Source: CAYVUB01 sp964454675
Lineage (GTDB): Bacteria; Bacteroidota; Bacteroidia; Flavobacteriales; Flavobacteriaceae
DNA: 12,873 nucleotides
Assembly: GCA_964454675.1 (NCBI GenBank)
Contig: CAYVUB010000046.1
Span: forward strand, 1-12,873
Direction of reading: 5' to 3'
In this document: positions 1 through 6,058 of the stretch, piece after piece
How the letters are laid out: every line of letters begins with the position of its first letter
Position numbering within the stretch: the stretch's first letter is position 1
Notes under the pieces: generated by a model
What the model saw: only the letters and a program-made list of their open reading frames with translations
Database searches by the model: none
What the model was told of the DNA's origin: nothing
Translations under genes and position numbers: made by a program

Positions 1-40
1 AAAAAAAAACCTACCCCGGAAACTGCCTCTTAATATTCCG
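1..40 (-). terminator. Possible weak terminator after the DUF3820 gene
   Basis: In the minus-strand transcript a 5-bp stem (CGGAA at 36-40 pairing with TTCCG at 17-21, 14-base loop) covers the last codons and is followed, 7 bases later, by a run of nine T (positions 9-1). The T-run is clear, but the stem is short and too far from it for a classical intrinsic terminator. The window ends here, so a better structure may lie outside. Confidence 0.25.
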
Positions 41-244
41 TATCAATTCTTCCAAGCCGTTTAATTTGAGTTCGTAAACGGTTTGTAGCATTTGCCCAAG
101 TTGTCCTTTTGGGAAGCCTTTGTTGTGGTACCAAACCACGTAATATTCTGGTAAGTCAATGAGGTAACGACCTTCGTATTTGCCAAAAGGCATTTTGGTA
201 TGCGCCAGCTTAATGAGAAACTCTTTGTCGGGCGTTAGTTCCAA
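11..244 (-). CDS. DUF3820 family small protein
   Basis: A 77-residue protein of the DUF3820 family (also called putative quorum-sensing-regulated virulence factor), whose biochemical role is not established. The family core is visible: MPFGKYEGRYLIDLP at residues 18-32, then W38 and GFP at 43-45, followed by a basic C-terminal helix rich in L, E, R and K. There is no signal peptide or membrane segment, so it should be cytoplasmic. The only possible start in this frame is TTG at 242-244, because a TGA lies seven codons upstream and the next Met is inside the conserved core. This start overlaps the end of the osmC-like gene by 10 bases, which suggests translational coupling as the last gene of a guaA-LysM-osmC-DUF3820 series. 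The core resembles the C-terminal module of the exonuclease at 11896-12663. Family assignment is firm; function is unknown. Confidence 0.85.
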   Translation of the reverse strand: MELTPDKEFLIKLAHTKMPFGKYEGRYLIDLPEYYVVWYHNKGFPKGQLGQMLQTVYELKLNGLEELIRNIKRQFPG

Positions 245-636
245 GTGAAAGTGATAATCTTTTCAATATCGGGATGCAGGCTGTAATATACCGGGCACGT
301 TGTCGCTACACGTTCCAAAATGGTTTTGGTCTTATCATCGGCTTCAAACGGAAAATGCAGGGCAATTTCTATTCTTGAAATACGTCTCGGGTCGGTCGCC
401 ATAATTTTATTGACGTGCGCCGTTGTACCGGACATATCCACACCCATATCACGGGCTTTGATGCCCATAACCGTCAGCATACAGTTTGCCAGACCTGTGG
501 CTACGGTATCGGTTGGCGAAAATGCTTCGCCTTTACCGTTGTTGTCCAAAGGCGCATCGGTAATAAAGGTATGTCCCGACTGTAAGTGGACATTTTCGGT
601 GCGTAAATCACCTGTATAAGTTACTTTGGACGTCAT
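235..636 (-). CDS. OsmC family protein (YhfA-like), probable thiol peroxidase
   Basis: A 133-residue OsmC/Ohr superfamily protein. The two family cysteines are present: C52 in the helix motif GLANCMLTVMGI (48-59) and C114 in ATTCPVYYSL (111-120). In characterised family members this pair reduces organic peroxides. The segment FSPTDTVATGLANC is typical of the YhfA-like subgroup, where the true substrate is less certain than for OsmC or Ohr. The protein is full length and has no signal peptide, so it should be cytoplasmic. The ATG at 634-636 overlaps the TGA of the LysM gene by four bases (ATGA), indicating translational coupling. Its own TAA overlaps the TTG start of the DUF3820 gene. Family assignment is firm; peroxidase activity is inferred from the conserved cysteines. 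Confidence 0.9.
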   Translation of the reverse strand: MTSKVTYTGDLRTENVHLQSGHTFITDAPLDNNGKGEAFSPTDTVATGLANCMLTVMGIKARDMGVDMSGTTAHVNKIMATDPRRISRIEIALHFPFEADDKTKTILERVATTCPVYYSLHPDIEKIITFTWN

Positions 637-2543
637 TGTTTTGCTTCTTCTATGATTAAATCGCTGTTATACTTTACAATATATACCGATTCGTTGTAAT
701 AACCGCCCAACAATTTTTTGGCATATCGGAACTTGTTTTCGGTATATTCGGTTTCAATATCATTGCCTGAAGCTTTGTACAGATTATCTTCTGATGCCAA
801 TCGCAATAAGACATCCAAGGTGAGATCAAAACCACGTATGGCGTACTTATTGGGTTCAATCCCATAAGTTTTTGTGTAGCGTTTTATGAAACTGTTGGGC
901 TTTTGCGCATCAAACGATTTATGGATTGACGGATAGTGAAACTGTAATTTTGCCAGATGAAAATTGGACACTTCCTTATAGTCAAAAGCATCGGTTTTAT
1001 TGGTCGTTACCAGCACGATATTTTTACTGCTTGCCTGACTGTTTAAAATTCCTGTCACATTATCGACAAAACCGCCGTTTGCCGATTCCAGAAACACATA
1101 GTTTTTTCCGCTGCCAAAAAGGCTCTGAATATCGGCAGCATTTATATAATTGGCATCTCTGGTGCCTTCTTTATTTTTTCTTGAAAACACCTGATGTGCG
1201 TTAGGAATTTCGCTTTTGATACGGTCGCTTACAGCTTTGTTTTTTGAATCGGCAATGATGATAACACTCGATTTTGAAGCGTCATTTTTAACAAACCGGA
1301 TCATTTTATCAACCAGCATATCTTCTGAAGGAATAGTTTGAAATACGTTGCTGTAAAGATTTTCGGGTTTTACCAATGGCGAAATTACCGGCACGTTGTC
1401 ACGTTTTAAGGTAGAAGCCACACGGTCAAAGGTATTTGCCATTAACGGACCGATAACGGCATCATAGTTTGTAAAATCGTTTTCTGCCAGAATACTTGAT
1501 ACTTCCGACAGTTGGTTTTGGGTGTCAAATACTTTTAAATGCGTAGAAATACCCAGCTGTTTTGCAGAATCGAGCGCCATCAATATCCCCGAATGAAAAT
1601 CCAGGGAAATATCCAAAAGCTTGTTCCTGCGTATGGCATCTTTTGCAGCGGCAGCAGAATCTACATTGATAATATTCAAACGAAACGGCAGCATTACCGC
1701 CAGTTTTTTGGTTTTTGAATTTTTAAGCTTTGAAGATAAGTTTGTACTTTGCACAGCACCTTCATAGCTGTCAACCTTAGTATTTAAAGGTACTTTGAGC
1801 ACCATACCGGCTTTGAGCTCATTGCCTTTTAATTCGGGATTAAGAGCTTCTAATTGCTCTTGAGTTAATCCTAATTTGACTTTCAAACGGTAAAAACCTT
1901 CTTTGGGCAATACGGTGTAATAGTTATAATTGTCATCAACAGGTTTTTCGTCTTTTACGTCAATATTAGGAACGTTAATCACATCACCGGGTTGCAGCAC
2001 TTCGTTCATATCCGGGTTAAGTGCTTCGAGTTCTTCAACGGTAATGCCGTATTTGTAAGCCACACGCCATTTGCCTTCTTTAGGCAATACCGTATAGGTT
2101 TTTAAGGTATTGGAAGGCGTTACCTGAGATGCAATTGTTTTGTACTTCGGAATTCTTATTTTATCGCCTTTTTTTAAGTTCTCGGTATAAAGTTGTTTGT
2201 TGTGTTTTTTTATGTCTTCAATAGAAATTTTATATTCCCGGGATAAGCTGAATAAGGTTTCCTTACGTTTTACTTTATGAGTGCTATAACCAATAAGTTC
2301 TTTGGTTTCTTCACCCGGAACACCATTTTTTTTCGATTCGGGAATAACCAATACCATACCTTTTTCCAGTTTTTTCTTGGCATCGGGATTAAGTGCATAC
2401 AAATCATCTGCCGAAACCAAGTATTGTTTGGTAATAGACTCAATGGTTTCGCCTTGCTTAACGGTGTGCTTTTTGAAGGTTTGAGCTAAAGCATTAACAC
2501 TAAAGCTAAAAACTAATATGATGATTAAAAGTTGCTTTGTCAT
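633..2543 (-). CDS. Exported LysM-repeat protein with PBP1-like C-terminal domain
   Basis: A 636-residue exported protein. Residues 1-20 form a signal peptide (MTKQ, hydrophobic core LLIIILVFSFSV, then NALA before Q21) without a lipobox cysteine. Four LysM-like repeats follow at about 26-68, 88-132, 149-192 and 208-252. The last two share the variant YTVLPKEG opening and the ALNP motif. From about residue 279 (KKLAVMLPFRLN) to the end the sequence looks like a type 1 periplasmic binding protein fold, with a YDAVIGPL motif and the RGFDLTLDVLLRLA segment. LysM repeats normally bind peptidoglycan; the ligand of the PBP1-like domain is unknown and no transporter genes are adjacent. I chose the ATG at 2541-2543 because the signal peptide starts there. 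The open frame continues upstream only by reading through a hairpin repeat. It lies 85 bases after guaA and overlaps the osmC-like gene by four bases. Confidence 0.88.
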   Translation of the reverse strand: MTKQLLIIILVFSFSVNALAQTFKKHTVKQGETIESITKQYLVSADDLYALNPDAKKKLEKGMVLVIPESKKNGVPGEETKELIGYSTHKVKRKETLFSLSREYKISIEDIKKHNKQLYTENLKKGDKIRIPKYKTIASQVTPSNTLKTYTVLPKEGKWRVAYKYGITVEELEALNPDMNEVLQPGDVINVPNIDVKDEKPVDDNYNYYTVLPKEGFYRLKVKLGLTQEQLEALNPELKGNELKAGMVLKVPLNTKVDSYEGAVQSTNLSSKLKNSKTKKLAVMLPFRLNIINVDSAAAAKDAIRRNKLLDISLDFHSGILMALDSAKQLGISTHLKVFDTQNQLSEVSSILAENDFTNYDAVIGPLMANTFDRVASTLKRDNVPVISPLVKPENLYSNVFQTIPSEDMLVDKMIRFVKNDASKSSVIIIADSKNKAVSDRIKSEIPNAHQVFSRKNKEGTRDANYINAADIQSLFGSGKNYVFLESANGGFVDNVTGILNSQASSKNIVLVTTNKTDAFDYKEVSNFHLAKLQFHYPSIHKSFDAQKPNSFIKRYTKTYGIEPNKYAIRGFDLTLDVLLRLASEDNLYKASGNDIETEYTENKFRYAKKLLGGYYNESVYIVKYNSDLIIEEAKQ

Positions 2544-2585
2544 TCGGTTTTGTTTTTCCCTAAAATATAACTTTTTTGGTACGGG

Positions 2586-2629
2586 ATTTCCGCCTTTACT
2601 TCGACTACGCTCAGTACAAGCGCGGAAAT
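2586..2629. repeat. Hairpin repeat, copy 1 (loop TCGACTACGCTC)
   Basis: An imperfect palindrome between guaA and the LysM gene. Outer arms ATTTCCGC (2586-2593) and GCGGAAAT (2622-2629) are perfect reverse complements. Inside, CTT (2594-2596) can pair with AAG (2618-2620) around a one-base bulge, and TACT (2597-2600) pairs with AGTA (2613-2616). The 12-base loop at 2601-2612 is shared with copies at 5786-5829 and 7365-7407. The right arm touches the last base of the guaA stop codon. No T-run follows in the minus-strand transcript, so it is not a typical terminator. Confidence 0.75.
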
Positions 2630-4161
2630 TATTCCCATTCAATAGTTGCCGGTGGTTTTGAACTAATGTCATACACTACTCTATTAACGCCTTTTACCTT
2701 ATTTATTATTTCGTTTGAGGTTTTTTGTAAAAATTCATAGGGTAAATTTACCCAATCTGCCGTCATCCCATCGGTACTTTCAACAGCTCTAAGCGCAACA
2801 CATTTTTCGTATGTTCGCTCATCGCCCATCACACCAACGCTATTTACCGGTAATAAAATGGCACCTGCCTGCCACACTTTGTCATACAAGCCCCAAGATT
2901 TTAAATTATCAATAAAAATGGCATCAACATCTTGCAAGATACGAACTTTTTCTGCCGTAATATCACCCAAAATACGAATGGCCAATCCCGGTCCCGGAAA
3001 CGGATGGCGTCCTAAAAGCTCGGCACTCATTCCCATAGATGCACCCACACGGCGTACTTCATCTTTAAACAACATACGTAACGGCTCGACAATTTTCAGT
3101 TTCATAAAATCGGGCAAACCACCTACATTATGATGACTTTTAATCGTCGCACTCGGACCTCCCGTTGCCGAAACACTTTCTATCACATCCGGATAAATGG
3201 TGCCTTGCGCCAGCCAGGTAACACCGGTAATTTGGTGCGATTCATCATCAAAAACCTCAATGAACACGCGACCTATGGCTTTACGTTTCAGTTCCGGGTC
3301 GCTCAATCCTGCCAAAGCATCCAAAAAACGTGCCGAAGCATCAACGCCTTTCACATTGAGTCCCATACCTTCGTATTGGTTCAATACATTTTGAAATTCG
3401 TTTTTACGCAACAGTCCATTATTTACAAAAATACAGTACAGATTTTTGCCAATAGCTTTGTGCAATAACATTGCCGCAACCGACGAATCCACACCACCGG
3501 ACAACCCAAGAACCACTTTGTCGTTTCCAATTTTCTCTTTCAAAGCTTCAACGGTTTCTTCCACAAACGATTGTGGCGTCCAGTCTTGTTCTACTTTGGC
3601 AATGTGTACTAAAAAGTTTTCCAACAACTGTTTTCCATCGGTTGTGTGATACACTTCCGGATGAAACTGAATGGCATACGTTGTTTCGCCTTCAATTTTA
3701 TAAGCAGCATTTTTCACATCGTGCGTACTTGCCAGCAACACACCATTGGTTGGCAAATGTTTGATGGTATCGCTATGGCTCATCCACACCTGGCTGCCTT
3801 GGAAAATGTTATTGAAAAACGTATCATCTTTTATATACGACAAATTAGCTCTGCCATATTCTCTTGTGCTTGAAGGCGCAACTTCGCCACCCGAAAAATG
3901 CGCTAAATATTGTGCACCATAACAAACAGCCAAAAGCGGTTTTTTGCCTCTTATAGCTGACAAATCGGGATGTGGCGCATCATTTCCTCTGACGGAAAAC
4001 GGGCTTCCTGAGAGAATAACGGCTTTAAAAGCATCGATATCGTTTGGTAATTTATTGTACGGATGAATTTCGCAATAAATATTGAGTTCTCTGACTCTGC
4101 GGGCAATAAGCTGTGTGTATTGTGACCCGAAATCTAATATTAGGACTTTGTTGTGTTGCAT
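2629..4161 (-). CDS. guaA: GMP synthase (glutamine-hydrolysing)
   Basis: GuaA makes GMP from XMP, ATP and glutamine, the last step of guanine nucleotide synthesis, in the cytoplasm. At 510 residues it has the usual family length. The N-terminal class I glutamine amidotransferase domain shows the nucleophile C80 in LLAVCYGAQ and the partners H167 and E169 in QFHPEV. The ATP pyrophosphatase domain has the P-loop SGGVDSS (221-227), and the C-terminal dimerisation domain ends in the expected KPPATIEWE. The ATG at 4159-4161 gives the family start MQHNKVLILDFGSQY. A TTG two codons upstream is less likely. A TATTTTTG element ends four bases before this ATG, so the mRNA may be nearly leaderless. The gene stands 211 bases downstream of bshC, across a repeat-rich gap, and may lead the operon with the LysM, OsmC and DUF3820 genes. 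Confidence 0.97.
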   Translation of the reverse strand: MQHNKVLILDFGSQYTQLIARRVRELNIYCEIHPYNKLPNDIDAFKAVILSGSPFSVRGNDAPHPDLSAIRGKKPLLAVCYGAQYLAHFSGGEVAPSSTREYGRANLSYIKDDTFFNNIFQGSQVWMSHSDTIKHLPTNGVLLASTHDVKNAAYKIEGETTYAIQFHPEVYHTTDGKQLLENFLVHIAKVEQDWTPQSFVEETVEALKEKIGNDKVVLGLSGGVDSSVAAMLLHKAIGKNLYCIFVNNGLLRKNEFQNVLNQYEGMGLNVKGVDASARFLDALAGLSDPELKRKAIGRVFIEVFDDESHQITGVTWLAQGTIYPDVIESVSATGGPSATIKSHHNVGGLPDFMKLKIVEPLRMLFKDEVRRVGASMGMSAELLGRHPFPGPGLAIRILGDITAEKVRILQDVDAIFIDNLKSWGLYDKVWQAGAILLPVNSVGVMGDERTYEKCVALRAVESTDGMTADWVNLPYEFLQKTSNEIINKVKGVNRVVYDISSKPPATIEWE

Positions 4162-4164
4162 GTG

Positions 4165-4172
4165 CAAAAATA
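4165..4172 (-). promoter_or_regulatory. Candidate -7 element of guaA (TATTTTTG)
   Basis: TATTTTTG on the minus strand matches the Bacteroidota -7 consensus TAnnTTTG and ends four bases before the guaA ATG. That would place the transcription start at or within a few bases of the start codon. I find no TTTG at the usual -33 spacing, so confidence is limited. Confidence 0.35.
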
Positions 4173-4191
4173 GAAAGGATTTGGGAATTAT

Positions 4192-4210
4192 GATTTACGA
4201 ATTACGATTT
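4192..4210. repeat. GATTTACGAATTACGATTT repeat relic
   Basis: A 19-base AT-rich stretch made of overlapping TTACGA units. Its first 18 bases recur at 7459-7476 with one mismatch, and a shorter relative is at 7510-7524. All lie in intergenic gaps. The gap from 4162 to 4372 holds no gene and consists largely of such repeats. Confidence 0.6.
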
Positions 4211-4282
4211 TTTGACTTCAATCCTTGAATAAATTTTTTAGCCACGAATACACGAATGCATTTTTATAAAATACTATTGTTG

Positions 4283-4322
4283 TTTCATAGAGTTACACAA
4301 AGAAGCACAGAATTTCATAGAG
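4283..4322. repeat. Direct repeat TTTCATAGAG, two copies 30 bases apart
   Basis: TTTCATAGAG occurs at 4283-4292 and again at 4313-4322, separated by a segment containing TTACACAAAGAAGCACAG. It follows another relic-like stretch, AGCCACGAATACACGAATG, near 4241-4259. Similar low-complexity units are common in flavobacterial intergenic DNA. No coding capacity is visible. Confidence 0.55.
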
Positions 4323-4331
4323 AATTCCTGC

Positions 4332-4361
4332 AACTGAAAACTGCGACTGCGACTGTAAACT
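4332..4361. repeat. ACTG-unit tandem repeat, copy A
   Basis: A tandem series of ACTG followed by two or three bases (ACTGAAA, ACTGCG, ACTGCG, ACTGTAA), ending 11 bases before the bshC stop codon on the plus-strand map. A second copy at 11863-11892 differs at 3 of 30 positions and lies 3 bases from the exonuclease stop codon. Both are therefore just downstream of a gene in the transcribed direction. Confidence 0.7.
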
Positions 4362-4372
4362 GGGAAAGAAAA

Positions 4373-5974
4373 CTAAACCGTCAATATCAAAAACTCGGCT
4401 TTGAGCGGTTGCAGATTTTGCAATAATACTTGTGTAAAATGCGAACCGTATTCTAAATAAAACTGAGAAAAATTAGCATTTCGTTCTTGCAGGCTTTGGC
4501 CCGGAAAAAGCTCATCCTGAATTTGCCGAACACGTTCCAACACATCTTCCAATTTGCGTTTTTGAGCTTTAAGCAAACGCTTTTCAAGATTTTCAAGCCC
4601 TTTTATTTGTTTGACTTCCTGAGCAGACACAGCACTTTTAAACGATTTATCGGTGTGTTCTGCTAAACTGTGTAAATGTTCAAATTGTTTTTTGAGATGT
4701 GTTTTTTCCTCAGAAAAATCTATGTTAATACTTGAAATTTGCTTCGTGACTTTGGTTATCAAATCCTGTTGATTTAAAAACAAATCAGTAACAGATACAT
4801 TGAGTTTTTGAAGTTTTTCTTTTTGTTTTTCAGTGACAATAAGTGCTGAATTACGCAACAACACTATTGGGAATGGTACTTGTTGTGCTTCAAAATTAGA
4901 CTTCAATTGCAGCCAATAGGCAATTTCGCCACCACCGCCAATATAACAGATATTTGGCAAAATGACTTCCTGATATAACGGACGAAGAATCACATTTGGG
5001 CTAAAACGTTCTGGAAATTCATCAACCTCTTTTAAAATCGTTTCTTTAGTCCAAGTAATATTTGTCCCGTAAACAGAATACACACCATCAACCTCAACAA
5101 TGCGTTCGCGTAGATTTTTATTGAGGTAAAACAAATTTATCTCTCGTGGGTTGACTTGTACTTTGTAGTTAGCCGTCAAGCTGTTAAGTTGTTGAGAAGT
5201 TGTCGCTACTTCTTTGAAAGACGTTTGATTGACCAATTCATTTTTGATATATGGAATGAACAGGCGTTTCAAATGAGCGTCATTGCCATCAACAATCACC
5301 AAACCGGTTTCAGAAAATAAGGCATTTACCAAAACGCGGGTTGCATTGGTCAATGAAGATTGTTCCAAATACGCTTCTTGAAATAGTTGCTTTAATTCTT
5401 TGGCATTGGCACTAAGTCCAAGTTGCATTGCAAATACTTTAAAAACATCATCCAAACCTTGTAAATCCAGTTCGCCAACGGCTCCGGAACTTGGCCGGTT
5501 CCATTGGATTTTTTTTCCATTAAAATTGAAATAATTGATTTCTTCAAAATCGTGGTCTTCGGTTGCCATCCAATAGATGGGCACAAAATTATATTCTGGA
5601 TAGCTGGTTTTTAACTCCTTACACAAATTGATGGTGGACACAATTTTGTAGAAAAAATACAACGGCCCGGTAAACAAATTGAGCTGGTGCCCTGTGGTTA
5701 CCGTAAAGGTTGTATCGTGTTGTAAGGCGTTGATATTATCTGAAGTAAACTTTGATATTTTAATGCCCTGGTATTGGTTTTTCAAAGCTGTTACCAGAAT
5801 AGTTCTCGACTGCGCTCGAACTGACAGCTGTTTTTCTTCCACTTGCAATTTAAAGTTCTCCAACTTTGGAAACCGATGATAAAAGGGTTTTAAGCTTTGG
5901 TTTTCATCCAAATAATCGCAGATCATTGATGAAAAATAGTTTGTATCTCTAAATGGAATACAGTCTGATGGCAT
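4373..5974 (-). CDS. bshC: Bacillithiol biosynthesis cysteine-adding enzyme BshC
   Basis: BshC is the proposed ligase adding cysteine to glucosaminyl-malate in the last step of bacillithiol synthesis, a low-molecular-weight thiol of Firmicutes and many Bacteroidota. At 533 residues it has normal family length. The signature TTGHQLNLFTGPLYFFYK (93-110) marks the Rossmann-like core, followed by PIYWMATEDHDFEEINYF and, further on, YIGGGGEIAYWLQLK. A helical coiled-coil segment rich in K, E and Q lies in the C-terminal third. The ATG at 5972-5974 gives the expected start MPSDCIPF. It lies 84 bases after rimO and may be cotranscribed with it. Oddly, codons 51-58 (SVRAQSRT) are made by a hairpin repeat found elsewhere in non-coding DNA of this window. 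The reading frame is intact across it. Confidence 0.95.
   Translation of the reverse strand: MPSDCIPFRDTNYFSSMICDYLDENQSLKPFYHRFPKLENFKLQVEEKQLSVRAQSRTILVTALKNQYQGIKISKFTSDNINALQHDTTFTVTTGHQLNLFTGPLYFFYKIVSTINLCKELKTSYPEYNFVPIYWMATEDHDFEEINYFNFNGKKIQWNRPSSGAVGELDLQGLDDVFKVFAMQLGLSANAKELKQLFQEAYLEQSSLTNATRVLVNALFSETGLVIVDGNDAHLKRLFIPYIKNELVNQTSFKEVATTSQQLNSLTANYKVQVNPREINLFYLNKNLRERIVEVDGVYSVYGTNITWTKETILKEVDEFPERFSPNVILRPLYQEVILPNICYIGGGGEIAYWLQLKSNFEAQQVPFPIVLLRNSALIVTEKQKEKLQKLNVSVTDLFLNQQDLITKVTKQISSINIDFSEEKTHLKKQFEHLHSLAEHTDKSFKSAVSAQEVKQIKGLENLEKRLLKAQKRKLEDVLERVRQIQDELFPGQSLQERNANFSQFYLEYGSHFTQVLLQNLQPLKAEFLILTV
5786..5829. repeat. Hairpin repeat, copy 3, inside bshC (loop TCGACTGCGCTC)
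   Basis: Inner arms AGTTC (5801-5805) and GAACT (5818-5822) are perfect reverse complements around the loop at 5806-5817, which matches copies 1 and 2 except at its one variable base. Outer arms AGCTGT (5786-5791) and ACAGCT (5824-5829) also pair, though six bases could be chance. The element lies within the bshC reading frame and encodes residues about 51-58 without breaking it. Confidence 0.65.
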
Positions 5975-6058
5975 AGTTAGAATTCAAATTGGAATGTAAA
6001 TATACAGCTATTCCTATTTTCAGAATCTAAAAAATACGTTAAGAGTTTATTTTGTAAG

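Noticed and set aside
2586..2629. Hairpin as an intrinsic terminator of guaA
   Set aside because: No T-run follows on the minus strand, and the loop is shared with hairpins that are not at gene ends. Treated as a repeat instead.
2544..2672. N-terminal extension of the LysM protein from a TTG at 2670-2672
   Set aside because: It reads through the guaA end and the hairpin repeat (giving RACTERSRS), and it would bury the signal peptide. The ATG at 2541-2543 is better.
4283..4361. CRISPR-like spaced repeats in the guaA/bshC gap
   Set aside because: Only two 10-base copies 30 bases apart plus an unrelated tandem, with no regular repeat-spacer pattern and no cas genes.
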